Assembly (NCBI RefSeq): GCF_006175985.1
Contig: NZ_SRSH01000013.1
Span: 85,622 to 149,621, forward strand
From: Methylotetracoccus oryzae
GTDB taxonomy: Bacteria; Pseudomonadota; Gammaproteobacteria; Methylococcales; Methylococcaceae
Length of the DNA: 64,000 bases
Direction of reading: 5' to 3'
Both the position numbers and the translations under genes were made by a program. The notes under the pieces were generated by a model. It made no database searches and had not been told where the DNA came from. It saw only the letters and a list, made by a program, of their open reading frames with translations. Shown here one piece after another: positions 20,690-30,646 of this stretch (the first letter of the stretch is position 1; each line of letters begins with the position of its first letter).

Positions 20690-21001
20690 ATGAGCGCAAA
20701 GCTCGCTATCGTCGCCATACTGCTCGCCAGCCCGGCGCAGGCGTGGGATACACGGGGCACAGACGGCACCGGAACGGACCGGTTCAACAATGGCTCGGGC
20801 TCGCCAGGCATCTACAGCTCAGACGGCAAGTTCCTGGGCAATCTGAATTCCAATCGATACGATCCGGACTCGGTCGCGAATCCCTACGGCCGCTACGGTT
20901 CGCCGTATTCGCCCGACTCCATCAACAACCCTTACGGCAAGTACGGGTCTCGCTACTCGCCCGAGGGCGTCAGAAATCCGTATGGCACCGGGGAATGGTG
21001 A
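20690..21001 (+). CDS. Small secreted protein with NPYG/YSP repeats
   Basis: 103 residues: a short signal peptide (LAIVAILLASPAQAW, cleavage near residue 18) followed by a hydrophilic mature part. It contains tandem units built on NPYG-(R/K)YGS-YSP-(D/E), three copies of the NPYG motif. A good ribosome binding site (GAGGTG) precedes the ATG at 20690. Similar short Tyr/Pro/Gly repeat proteins occur in many proteobacteria without known function. Confidence 0.7.
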   Translation: MSAKLAIVAILLASPAQAWDTRGTDGTGTDRFNNGSGSPGIYSSDGKFLGNLNSNRYDPDSVANPYGRYGSPYSPDSINNPYGKYGSRYSPEGVRNPYGTGEW

Positions 21002-21398
21002 ATCCGCAGCTGCGGTCGGTCGATGGAGCACTGACGCCCATCGCCGTCGAGGCGACGCGGTCGAATGGGCCGCACGTGCCAAGTCTGCTGAGCGCCGATG
21101 CCCTCCACGCGAGGTTCCAGCTGTCGCGCGCTGTTCGCCTGAGCGTGACTCTCGGGAATGGAACGAGACCGCGCTTGTGACTGCTGCCGCGCCCATGCAC
21201 GGGCAGCGACTGGGAAGGGTGCGATGGAAAGTGCCGAAGATACGGGGCCATTGGGGGGAATCAGGTCCGTTCAGGCTTGGGAGCCTGACACCTCCGGCAC
21301 GACCCAAGTCTAGTCGAAACCACGCGAGGCGATAGGTCCATGAACATCACCACCCAACCGCCTGCCCTTTCGGCACGCCACGAAGCGCCGCAGCGGGG
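21002..21398. other. Convergent intergenic region
   Basis: Region of 397 bases between two convergent genes. No gene or clear terminator hairpin was recognised. Confidence 0.4.
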
Positions 21399-22454
21399 TC
21401 AACGGCTCGAACAGCGGATGTTGCTCGGGCACGCCGTGTTGATCGCCCATTTCTTGGCCTCCAGCACCGGCAGCAAATCGCGCTCCCAGATGTAGCGGTC
21501 TTCACCCCATCCCATGCGGGGCCAGAAGATATAGTGAGCGTGCAGTCGGTTGACCGCATAGTCGTATACGTCCGTCCACGTGCAGGGGTGCCCGCCGCAA
21601 TCCGTCCCATCTCGAAAGAGATGGCCCCGACCGCCGGCAAGAAAGGTCAGCTCGACCAACGGGGCAGAGACGATCCGTCCGGCATAGGTACTGAAATAGG
21701 CATCGAACGGGTTGCCGTTGCCTGAAGGCGGCACGGTGTCCGGGTGGGTCATGCCACCGCCCAGCGATGCAATCGTATCGATGAGCTTCACCTGCAGCTT
21801 CGGGTTCATCAGCGACCAGTTCAGCGACACGGCCCAGGGCGTCATCGGAAAGGCGGCCGCCATCGCTTTGGCCTGCCGTTCCAGCGCCGCCTCGTAATCG
21901 GGCTGCGAGAGCCCGCTACTGTTCAAGGCCGACTCGGTGTTCTGGACCATCACCAAGGTCGGATCGGTATCGAAACGCTGTCCGACTGCCTTCAGCAGGG
22001 CGGCCCAGCGCTCACCTACGGCTGGCACGGCACGCTTGGGGTTACAGGCGAACTGCCCCGAATGCTGGGAAGTCACTTCCTGACCGCCGCTATAGCGAGC
22101 ATCCGTGAGCATGTCGTCGGGCACGCAGCGGGCCTCGTCCTCATCCTCGACGTTAAACCCCTTGTCCTCCAGCGCAATACCGAGTTTCTTCCCGGCCGCC
22201 CGCGCCAGCGCCAGACTGTCGGCGATGATCGACATATCGAACACACCCGGCCTCGTCTCGATCTGGCGCCACTGCACCCGGATCAGCGCGCCGGCCGACT
22301 TTGGCGTGTCCAGCGCCCGCTTCAACGCCTTCTGGCCATCCCCACCATCCTTGACCTCAAAGTAATGCCCGGGAGCCCATTTCTTCAATGGGGGACCGTC
22401 GGCGAGCGCTGCCGTCGCCGCGAGCATTGCCGCAAGCGCAGGGAAAGTCTTCAT
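21399..22454 (-). CDS. Secreted TIM-barrel-like protein, possible glycoside hydrolase
   Basis: 351 residues with a signal peptide (MKTFPALAAMLAATAALADG). The segment IRVQWRQIETRPGVFDMSIIADSLALARAAGKKLGI is like the second strand and helix of beta-galactosidase-type (GH42/GH35-like) barrels, where a residue is read against a W-x-x-I-E-P pattern. VMVQNTESALNSS could hold an acid/base Glu in the strand-4 position. I cannot assign a family. The start at 22454 follows a GAGG site and gives the signal peptide. The last residues look non-conserved, so a late frameshift is possible. Confidence 0.6.
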   Translation of the reverse strand: MKTFPALAAMLAATAALADGPPLKKWAPGHYFEVKDGGDGQKALKRALDTPKSAGALIRVQWRQIETRPGVFDMSIIADSLALARAAGKKLGIALEDKGFNVEDEDEARCVPDDMLTDARYSGGQEVTSQHSGQFACNPKRAVPAVGERWAALLKAVGQRFDTDPTLVMVQNTESALNSSGLSQPDYEAALERQAKAMAAAFPMTPWAVSLNWSLMNPKLQVKLIDTIASLGGGMTHPDTVPPSGNGNPFDAYFSTYAGRIVSAPLVELTFLAGGRGHLFRDGTDCGGHPCTWTDVYDYAVNRLHAHYIFWPRMGWGEDRYIWERDLLPVLEAKKWAINTACPSNIRCSSR

Positions 22455-23163
22455 CGGGAGGCCTCGTGAATGGTTAAGCGTGTCAAGTCGGTGTGGTCTT
22501 TGCGTTATGCGGGGCGGGACTCGGGCATACAGTGCCAGGGCGGTTCTCGGCTTCGCCATCCCTGCGCTTCGGGGTCCCGGGATCCGATCCGGAACGACGG
22601 CTCAAAAGCCCTGGGTTGCCTTCAGCACAATGGCAGCGTCGCCGAGCGGCATCGAAGGATCGTCTCGCCAAACCGATTCAGCGGCGCCAACGCGGTGGGG
22701 AGCGCACAGGGCACCAATGCACGGCTCGAACCCACGCCGCTCACCGGCCAGCGTGCCAAGTCTCAGCGCGAGTCTGCCAGCGTCTGCGCCGCGTGTCACG
22801 ACCCCAGCCGGCCGGGGGCCGTCGGGTCGGAGTGCGCTACCTATTCCCAAGGCCGGATGCGCGGGATACCATTTCCAACCCAACAACTCAGAAAAACCCT
22901 TATCCCGCCCGTCGTGCGGCTTAGGCGAGCCGACCCGCCGAGGGCCTCAGGATCCGACGCCCATCCCAGCCCTCGCGTCCAACCGGCACCCATGGGTTTG
23001 CCGGCACCGAGCCGTGGCGGGCGAGTCGCCGTGTCGACGTGACGCAACTTCCGGTACCGTTGCCGCTTAGCCGACCATTACAACCGGGATCGCTCATCGC
23101 GGCCGTAAGTGGCTTTTCCTTGAGAAAGCGCTCAATTCAAGTTCCCTGGAGACATGAGACATC
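22455..23163. other. Non-coding region before the hybrid kinase gene
   Basis: 709 bases. Several frames stay open because of high GC, but none gives a convincing protein. It must hold promoters for the divergent neighbours. No repeat array or RNA gene was recognised. Confidence 0.5.
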
Positions 23164-25995
23164 ATGAAGGTTCCCCAGCCCGCCTTCGAGGAACCGGCCG
23201 TCGGCACCGTTGATGAGAACTGCATCCGGACCCCGCCCGCTACCGAACAGGTGGCCGCGAACGAGCTGAACAGCGCCGCAAGTCGGAACACCGACAGCAT
23301 TGCGTACCTCAAGTCAGAACTCGAGCGGCAGCGTCGGCTGCTGTCCCGTCAGGACGAGGAACTGCGCGGGTTGCGCGAAAGCGAGAAGCGGCTTCGCGAC
23401 ACACTCGACCATGCGCCCGTCCTGGTCTTCATCAAGGATATCCAGGGACGTTACCTGTTTGCGAATCGCCGCTGCGCCGAACTGCTCCACGCCGACCCTG
23501 AGAATATCGTAGGCAAGACGACCGACGAGTTGTTCGCGCCGGAAGTCGCCGCAAAGCTCACGGCCAACGACCGGTGGGTGCTGTCCGGACAAGGCTGCCG
23601 GCAGGTGGAAGAATTGCTGCCGGTCAATGGCGCCTGGCGCACCTTCCTGTCGTCCCAGTTCCCGCTCACCGATCTGGACGGAAACATCTATGCCACCTGC
23701 GGCATCTCCACCGACATCACCGAGCGTAAGCGCGCCGAAGCCCTTAACCACAAGCTGGCCGCGATCATCGAAGCCAGCAGCGACCTGATCGCCACCGCCA
23801 CGCCAGACGGCCGAATCGAATACATGAATCGGGCGGGCCGCGCGCTGCTCGGCATCGGTGCCACAGAGTCCCTGTTGCACACGACCATCGAGGATTATCA
23901 CCCGGTCTGGGCCTATCGGCGCGTTGTCGAAGCTGGCGTCCCGGCTGCATTCGAGTTCGGCCGTTGGCAGGGCGACAATGCAATGCTGACGCGGAGCGGA
24001 GCCGAAATTCCCGTTTCCCAGATGATCCTGGCCCAGAAGGACGCCGAAACAGGCGATTTGGAATTCATCGCAACGGTCTGCCGGGACATTACGGAACGCC
24101 AGCGAACCGAGATGGCACTCCGCAAGCTGCAGCAGGAACAGGAACTCATCCTGGATTCCGTACCGGCGATGATCTTCTACAAGGACACTGCCAATCGCCT
24201 CCTGCGTGTCAACGCCAGGGTCGCCGAGGCGTTGGGCCTGCCTAAGGATCGGATCGAGGGCCGGCACACGAGCGAATTTTTTCCGGACGAGGCCGAGCGA
24301 TACTATCAGGACGATTTGATCGTCATCCGAAGCGGCCAACCCCGCCTCGGCATCGAGGAGCCGATTCGCGTCGCCGCCGACCGGGTTCGGTGGCTGTCCA
24401 CCGACAAGGTCCCCCTCAAGGATGCCGCCGGGAAGGTGACCGGCGTACTGGTAATGGCCACGGACATCACCGACCGCAAGCTCATTGCCGAGGCTCTGCA
24501 GGAAAGGGAACGCAGGTTATCGGAATCACAGCGGATCGCCCATATCGGAAGCTGGAGCTGGGATTTCTCCGAGACATTGTCGTGGTCAGAAGAAACCTTT
24601 CGGATCTATGGGGTTTGCCCCGAGAACTTCACTCCGACCGTCAACTCGCTGCTGGAGTGCCTCCACCCGGATGACCGCAGCCTTATGCAGGCATGGATCA
24701 CGGCATGCGCTGCGGGCGACGCTCCGCCCGAGTTTGAATTCCGCGCGCTGCTCCCCGGCGGTCGCGTGCGCCACCTGACGGGTCGGGGCGAGTTACAGCG
24801 CGATGAGCGGCACCTTCCCATGCGCATTGCCGGCACCGTTCAGGACATTACCGACCGCAAGCTGGCCGAAGCCGCACTGCAGGATGCGGACCGCCGCAAG
24901 GACGAATTCCTCGCGACCCTCGCGCACGAACTCCGCAACCCGCTGGCACCGATCGGCAATGCGGTGCAAATCCTGCAAACGGCGGGCATCGACGACCCGA
25001 CACGCACCTGGTGCTGCGAGTTGATCAGACGCCAGATGGAACACCTGACGAAGCTGGTCGACGAACTGCTGGATATCTCACGGATAACCCGCGGCAAGAT
25101 CAGCTTGGACTGGCAGCCGGTCGCGGTCGGGGACATCGTGGAGCGCGCGTTGGAAAGCTGTCGGCCCTTGCTGGAAACCTACCGACATCAACTCGATTTA
25201 CTTCTGCCGTCGGCCGCCGCCTATGTTGAAGGCGATCCGGTACGTCTGGCGCAGGTGGTGTCGAACCTGTTGAACAACGCCGCCAAGTACACCGAACCCG
25301 GCGGACATATCGCACTGAGGGTAGAACCGGGTGACGATGGGATCATCCTCCGCGTCAAGGACAACGGTATAGGGATCCCGCCCGCGCTGCTGTCGCAGGT
25401 GTTCCAGATGTTCACACAGGGCGACCAGTCACTTGAGAAAACCCACGGCGGGCTCGGGATCGGACTCAGTCTGGCGCGGGAACTGGTGGCACTGCATCAC
25501 GGCTCAATCCAGGCCTACAGCGCGGGCGCTGGCCAGGGCAGCGAATTCGTCGTGTGGCTGCCGGCAGCGTCGCCGCCGAGCGAGCCGGCGCCCGCGCAAT
25601 CGGAAGCCGCGCCGGCGCCATCGCCGCCGCGGCGCGTGCTGGTCGCCGACGACAACCAGGACGCGGGCGACAGCCTGGCGGCGTTGTTGCGCGCACTCGG
25701 CCACGAGGTGTACATCGCGCGCGACGGTCTGGAAGCGGTCGCGGCTGCCGAGGCGCATCGGCCAGAATTCATCCTGATGGACATCGGCATGCCCAGGCTG
25801 AATGGCTACGACGCCTGTCGTCGCATCCGGGAGCACGCCTGGGGCCGCGACATCGTGATCACGGCCCTGACCGGCTGGGGCCAGGACAGCGACCTGCAAC
25901 GGTCGCAGGCAGCGGGTTTTTCCCACCACCTGACCAAGCCTGTCGACTTCAACGCCTTGCGGCAGCTAATCGACACGTTGCCGTCCACCGCGTAA
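23164..25995 (+). CDS. Soluble hybrid histidine kinase with four PAS domains and a receiver
   Basis: 943 residues, no membrane segment. A short coiled coil (about 45-75) leads into four PAS/PAC modules (about 75-190, 195-320, 325-440 and 455-570), each ending in a DITERK/DITDRK-type linker. HisKA follows with phospho-accepting His588 (LAHELRNPL), then HATPase with N box NLLNNAAKY, DNGIGIP and GLGIGLSLA. A Pro/Ala-rich linker leads to a receiver with Asp873 (LMDIGMP) and Lys in TKPVD. It probably senses a cytosolic ligand or redox state. No response regulator gene is adjacent, so its output is unknown. Confidence 0.92.
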   Translation: MKVPQPAFEEPAVGTVDENCIRTPPATEQVAANELNSAASRNTDSIAYLKSELERQRRLLSRQDEELRGLRESEKRLRDTLDHAPVLVFIKDIQGRYLFANRRCAELLHADPENIVGKTTDELFAPEVAAKLTANDRWVLSGQGCRQVEELLPVNGAWRTFLSSQFPLTDLDGNIYATCGISTDITERKRAEALNHKLAAIIEASSDLIATATPDGRIEYMNRAGRALLGIGATESLLHTTIEDYHPVWAYRRVVEAGVPAAFEFGRWQGDNAMLTRSGAEIPVSQMILAQKDAETGDLEFIATVCRDITERQRTEMALRKLQQEQELILDSVPAMIFYKDTANRLLRVNARVAEALGLPKDRIEGRHTSEFFPDEAERYYQDDLIVIRSGQPRLGIEEPIRVAADRVRWLSTDKVPLKDAAGKVTGVLVMATDITDRKLIAEALQERERRLSESQRIAHIGSWSWDFSETLSWSEETFRIYGVCPENFTPTVNSLLECLHPDDRSLMQAWITACAAGDAPPEFEFRALLPGGRVRHLTGRGELQRDERHLPMRIAGTVQDITDRKLAEAALQDADRRKDEFLATLAHELRNPLAPIGNAVQILQTAGIDDPTRTWCCELIRRQMEHLTKLVDELLDISRITRGKISLDWQPVAVGDIVERALESCRPLLETYRHQLDLLLPSAAAYVEGDPVRLAQVVSNLLNNAAKYTEPGGHIALRVEPGDDGIILRVKDNGIGIPPALLSQVFQMFTQGDQSLEKTHGGLGIGLSLARELVALHHGSIQAYSAGAGQGSEFVVWLPAASPPSEPAPAQSEAAPAPSPPRRVLVADDNQDAGDSLAALLRALGHEVYIARDGLEAVAAAEAHRPEFILMDIGMPRLNGYDACRRIREHAWGRDIVITALTGWGQDSDLQRSQAAGFSHHLTKPVDFNALRQLIDTLPSTA

Positions 25996-26084
25996 CACGG
26001 TAGGGCACCTAGAGCCTAACGTCCCGTCGATGACCGGACACGGCAAGCAGCCCAGACCGTTCCCCCTCCAACGCCGTTGCGGCC

Positions 26085-27530
26085 TCAGCGGCTGGCGACC
26101 GGGTCGGCGCCAGCGCTCCATCCGCCCCCGAAAGCCCGATACAAGGACACGACCGAGACCGCCAGAGCCGTCTGCGCCCGGACTCGAGCCTCACGAGCCT
26201 CAAGCTGCGCCCGCCGGGCATCCAGCACCGACAACAGGTCGGTCGCGCCCCGCACGTGAAACGCCTCGGCGTCACGGTGCGATAACACGGCAGCTTCCTC
26301 GGCGCGCGCCCATTGCTCGACCTGTTCGGTGGCGGCGCGGTGGCCCACGTAGGCGTTCTCGACGTCTTCCAGCGCGGTCAGAAAGGCCCGCTCGTACTCT
26401 GCCGCGGCCTGTTCCAATCGCGCGTCCGCGGCCGTGATCCCGGCGCGAATCCGGCCGGCATTGAACAGTGGCGCCGAGAGTCCCGAGCCCAGCGCATACA
26501 CCGTCTCGGCCAGCGACGGGTAGCCACCGACCGCGAGCGCACCGAAGCCGCCGCTCGCCGATAACACCAGGCGTGGATACAGTTCGGCCTCGGCCGCGCC
26601 GAGAGCGGCCGCGGTTGCGTTCACCGTGCGTTTGGCCAGCCGCAGATCGGGCCGCTGTTCCAGCAATTGGGCCGGTAACAGGCCTGGCAGTCGCGGCGCG
26701 GCCGCCGGCAGCGGCGCCGCGGGCGCGAGCAGCGTTTGCAGCCGCGTCGGCGTTTCGCCCGCCAACACCCCAAGCCGATGAATCGTGACGTCCGCCGCGC
26801 GGAGCAGGTCGGGCAGAACAGCCTCGGTACTCCGCAGCGCAGTCTGCTGGCGAGCCACGTCGCCGCGATTCGCACGGCCTGCGGCGAACAGCGCCTGCAC
26901 GGTCCTCAGGCGCTGCTGCTGGAGCGCAATGTGCTCGCGCAGGATGCCGGTGCGGGCCTGGATACCGCGCAGCTCGAGATAGTTCGTCGCGAGATTGGCC
27001 AGCAAGCCGACCCGCACCCCGCGGGCCCCTTCGTCGGTGCTGGCAGCCTGCTCGGCGGCGGCTTCCGCTTCGAGCCGCCGCCCGCCGAACAGGTCGATCT
27101 CCCAACGGGCGACAAGCCCCCCGCTGACGGCGTTCGCAGCCGGCGTGACCAGCTTGACGCCTTGGGGTCCGGGCACGGCGATGATGCGATCGATCCGCTT
27201 CTCCCGCCCGCCGGACCCCGATAACTCGATCGACGGATAGAGCGTCGACTCGGCCACGTCGACCATCGCGCGCGCCTCGCGCACCCGCGCCTGCGCGGCC
27301 TTGATGTCGCGATTCGCGGCCAAAGCCTGAGTGACGAGCCGGTTCAGCACCGGATCTTGGAAACCCTGCCACCAGGACGCCAGCGACCGCGGATCAGTGG
27401 CCGCGGCCCCCGCCTCGGCGTTGCGCCAGCGCTCCACCTTCGGGAGCGACGCCGCGGGATCCACCCGCGTCGGGGTGCAGCCTGCCACGAGCGATGCGAG
27501 TAGCGGCAGAACCAGGGCCCGCGCCTTCAT
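26085..27530 (-). CDS. RND efflux outer-membrane lipoprotein (NodT/OprM family)
   Basis: Outer-membrane channel of a tripartite pump, 481 residues. A lipoprotein signal peptide ends in LVAGC (Cys18). The two halves repeat the OEP pattern of long helices and short beta strands, e.g. QRLRTVQALFAAGRANRGDVARQ in the first half and EAFHVRGATDLLSVLDARR in the second. Its ATG overlaps the stop of the pump gene by four bases. Confidence 0.92.
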   Translation of the reverse strand: MKARALVLPLLASLVAGCTPTRVDPAASLPKVERWRNAEAGAAATDPRSLASWWQGFQDPVLNRLVTQALAANRDIKAAQARVREARAMVDVAESTLYPSIELSGSGGREKRIDRIIAVPGPQGVKLVTPAANAVSGGLVARWEIDLFGGRRLEAEAAAEQAASTDEGARGVRVGLLANLATNYLELRGIQARTGILREHIALQQQRLRTVQALFAAGRANRGDVARQQTALRSTEAVLPDLLRAADVTIHRLGVLAGETPTRLQTLLAPAAPLPAAAPRLPGLLPAQLLEQRPDLRLAKRTVNATAAALGAAEAELYPRLVLSASGGFGALAVGGYPSLAETVYALGSGLSAPLFNAGRIRAGITAADARLEQAAAEYERAFLTALEDVENAYVGHRAATEQVEQWARAEEAAVLSHRDAEAFHVRGATDLLSVLDARRAQLEAREARVRAQTALAVSVVSLYRAFGGGWSAGADPVASR

Positions 27531-30500
27531 CGCGCACCTCCGGCCGGCACGGGCGCAGTCGGATCGGACGCTGCGGCAGCGCGGCCGGTTTCATCGAGCC
27601 GGTCCGGACGCCGGGCGTCGAACCAGGCGGCGTAAAGGGCGGGCAGGAAGAACACCGTCAGCACGGTCGCCACGGTCAGGCCGCCCATGATCGCGATGGC
27701 CTGCGGGCCGAAGAAGTCGTTCTGCGACAGCGGCACCATCGCCAGGATCGCCGCCGCGGCCGTCAACAGGATCGGCCGGAAACGGCGCACGGTCGCCTCG
27801 ACGATAGCTGTCCAGGTATCGCGACCAGCCTGCTCGTCGCGATCGATCTGTTCGACCAGGATCACCGAGTTCCGCATGATCATGCCGGCCAGCGCGATGA
27901 TGCCGAGCAGCGCCACGAAACCGAACGGCGCGCCGAACAACAGCAACGCGAAGGCCGCGCCGATCAGGCCGAGCGGGGCGGTCAGCAGGACCAGCAGGCT
28001 GCGCGACAGGCTCCGCAACTGCACCATCAGCAACAGCAGGGTCACGACCGCGACCAGCGGAATCCAGACGAGGATCGAGCGCTGCGCAAGCCACGCATTC
28101 TCCTTGGCGGCCCCAACCTCGATGGCATAGCCCGGCGGCAATTCGGCCCGGATCGCGTCGATGTCCGGCAGGATCTGGTCGGCGACATCGGGTGCCAGAC
28201 TGCCGTCGACGATGTCGGCGCGCACCGAGATGGCCGGAAAGCGGTTCCGGCGCCAGCGGATACCGTCCTCGAACACCGTCTCCAGTCGCGCCAGCTGCGA
28301 GACCGGCACGCTGCGGCCGTTCGCGGTGGGCACGGCAACCTCCGGCAACTCGTGCAGCGCGACGCGCTGCTCTGGCCGTGCTCGCCAGACGATGTCGAGC
28401 AACTCGTCGCCGTCACGGAACTGGCCCACCCGCAGGCCGTCATAGTGGCGCTGCAGTGCATTCGACAGGCCCACGGAGCTGACGCCGAGTGCGCGCGCCT
28501 TGTCCTGATCCACCACCAGGCGGACGGCCGGAATCCGCTCGTGCCAGTCGTCGTTGACGTCCACAGTGTTGGGGTTCGCCCGGACGACGTCCCTGACCCG
28601 GTCGGCAATGCGCCGCACCACCTCGGCCTCCTCGCCGAAGACGCGGAACACCACCGGATATTCGAGCGGCGGTCCGACGTCCAAGCGCGTCGCACGACCC
28701 CGGACTTCCGGGAAATCGGCCGCGAACGCCTGCTGGAGGCGGTGCCGGACCCGCTCGCGCGCGGCGGTGTCACGGGTCATCACGACCAGCTGCGCTAGGT
28801 TCGAGTGGTTCAGCTGCTGCGTGATCAGCAGGAAGAAACGCGGGCTGCCGCCGCCAACGTAAGTGCTGGTGTGCAGCACGTCCGGATCGGCAGACAGCAG
28901 GCTCTCGAGTCGCCGTGCCGCCGACCCGGTCTCGGCCACCGCCGTGCCCTCCGGCAACCACAGGTCGACCATCAGTTCCGGCCGGTCGGATAACGGAAAG
29001 AATTGCTGCGGCACCCGCAGCAGCGCCGCGACACCCAGCACGAACAGCGCGGCAGTCGCGACCAGCACCGCCTTGCGGTGTTCGACGCACCGGTCCACCG
29101 CCTGTCGCAGGCGCCGGTAGAATGGCGTGTCGAACGCGTCCGGGGCATGGCTCGCGGCGGGCGTCACGCGGAGTATCCAGTAGCCGAGGTAGGGCGTGAA
29201 GATGACCGCCCCAATCCAGGACAGGATCAACGCGATCGCCACGACCTGGAAAATCGCGACCGTGTACTCGCCCGCCTGGGACTGGGCCAGCCCGACCGGC
29301 AGGAAACCGGCGACCGTAATCAGCGTGCCGGTGAGCATCGGCAGCGCGGTCACACCGTAGGCATACGTTGCCGCGCGAACGCGCTCCCAGCCTTCCTCGA
29401 GCTTACGGGCCATCATCTCGATCGCGATCATCGCATCGTCGACCAACAGACCCAGCGCCAGAATCAGCGCCCCCAGCGAAATCCGGTGCAAGTGAATTCC
29501 GAACAGCCACATGCACAGCAGCGTCGCTGCCAGCACCAGAGGAACCGTCAGCGCAACGACCGAGCCGGCACGAAAGCCCAGGCTCAGGAAGCTGACCAGG
29601 AACACCGCCGCCAGCGCCTCGCCGAAGGTGCGCAGAAACCCGCCGATCGCCTGCTCGACGACCCGCGGCTGATCGGCGACCTGTTCGACGACCACGCCGA
29701 CCGGCAGCGTGCCCTCGATCCGGCGCACGGACGCCTTCAAGGCCGCGCCCAGGGCCAGCACGTCGCCACCCTGGCGCATCGTGATGCCCAGCCCCACGGC
29801 GTCCTTGCCGTTGAAGCGCATCCTGAACACCGGCGGATCGACGGTGCCGCGCGTGACGCGGGCGATGTCCCCGACGCGGAAACTGCTGCCACCGACCCGC
29901 AGGGCCAGGTTCGCGATCTCATCCACGGCCGTGAAGGCACCCGTGACGCGGATCGGCAGATCCCGCAGCGGGTCGCGCACGGCACCGGTCGGTGCCATCG
30001 CATTCCGGGTCTGCAGCGCCTGTCCGATCTCTAGGGGATCGAGTCCGAGCTTGGCGAGTTGCTTGTCGGAGAACTCGACGTGGATCTGCTCGTCCTGCAC
30101 GCCGATCAGGTCGATCTTCTCGACATCCGGGACCCGCAGCAGCTGGCGGCGAACAGCGTCGGCGAAGTCGCGGAGTTCCGCATCGGTATAGCCGTCGCCG
30201 GAAATGGCGTAGATCGCGCTGTAGGTGTCGCCGAACTCGTCGTTGAAGAACGGTCCCAGCACACCCGGCGGCAGCGCGATGGCGATATCGCCGACCTTCT
30301 TGCGCACCTGATACCACAGGCCCGGGATCGTGTCGGCGGGCACATCTTCCCGCGGCGTGACGAAGATGACCGACTCGCCCGGCTTCGAATAGCTGCGCAG
30401 ATAGTCCAGATTCGGCAGCTCCTGGATTTTCCGCTCCAGACGGTCGGTCACCTGCTGCTCGACTTCCAGTGCCGTCGCACCGGGGTAGAGCGTCTTGACG

Positions 30501-30646
30501 ACCATGACCCGGAACGTGAACTCCGGGTCCTCGCCCTGCCCCAGCTCGAGGTAGGCAAACACCCCGCCGATCATCAACAGCGCCATCAGCAGGGCGGTGA
30601 AGCCACGATTGTCCAACGCCCAGGCACTCAGGTTGAACCGGCTCAT
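27527..30646 (-). CDS. RND efflux pump inner-membrane permease
   Basis: 1039-residue proton-driven multidrug exporter of the HAE1/AcrB type. Twelve membrane helices flank two large periplasmic loops. The N terminus is an amphipathic start followed by TM1 (FTALLMALLMIGGVFAYL); TM4 has the proton-relay pair in GLLVDDAMIAIEMM. The second half repeats the arrangement (VAVVTLLLLMVQL and GIIALAGMIMRNSVILVEQ). It sits between its fusion protein and outer-membrane channel genes in one operon. Confidence 0.95.
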   Translation of the reverse strand: MSRFNLSAWALDNRGFTALLMALLMIGGVFAYLELGQGEDPEFTFRVMVVKTLYPGATALEVEQQVTDRLERKIQELPNLDYLRSYSKPGESVIFVTPREDVPADTIPGLWYQVRKKVGDIAIALPPGVLGPFFNDEFGDTYSAIYAISGDGYTDAELRDFADAVRRQLLRVPDVEKIDLIGVQDEQIHVEFSDKQLAKLGLDPLEIGQALQTRNAMAPTGAVRDPLRDLPIRVTGAFTAVDEIANLALRVGGSSFRVGDIARVTRGTVDPPVFRMRFNGKDAVGLGITMRQGGDVLALGAALKASVRRIEGTLPVGVVVEQVADQPRVVEQAIGGFLRTFGEALAAVFLVSFLSLGFRAGSVVALTVPLVLAATLLCMWLFGIHLHRISLGALILALGLLVDDAMIAIEMMARKLEEGWERVRAATYAYGVTALPMLTGTLITVAGFLPVGLAQSQAGEYTVAIFQVVAIALILSWIGAVIFTPYLGYWILRVTPAASHAPDAFDTPFYRRLRQAVDRCVEHRKAVLVATAALFVLGVAALLRVPQQFFPLSDRPELMVDLWLPEGTAVAETGSAARRLESLLSADPDVLHTSTYVGGGSPRFFLLITQQLNHSNLAQLVVMTRDTAARERVRHRLQQAFAADFPEVRGRATRLDVGPPLEYPVVFRVFGEEAEVVRRIADRVRDVVRANPNTVDVNDDWHERIPAVRLVVDQDKARALGVSSVGLSNALQRHYDGLRVGQFRDGDELLDIVWRARPEQRVALHELPEVAVPTANGRSVPVSQLARLETVFEDGIRWRRNRFPAISVRADIVDGSLAPDVADQILPDIDAIRAELPPGYAIEVGAAKENAWLAQRSILVWIPLVAVVTLLLLMVQLRSLSRSLLVLLTAPLGLIGAAFALLLFGAPFGFVALLGIIALAGMIMRNSVILVEQIDRDEQAGRDTWTAIVEATVRRFRPILLTAAAAILAMVPLSQNDFFGPQAIAIMGGLTVATVLTVFFLPALYAAWFDARRPDRLDETGRAAAASDPTAPVPAGGAR

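Noticed and set aside
19786..21400. Direct repeat of the tRNA-Thr 3' end marking an island boundary
   Set aside because: No second copy of the T-arm or acceptor sequence was seen downstream within the window.
22470..23070. Several long plus-strand frames in the gap before the hybrid kinase
   Set aside because: All three frames are open because of base composition; none shows a start site, domain or codon pattern of a gene.
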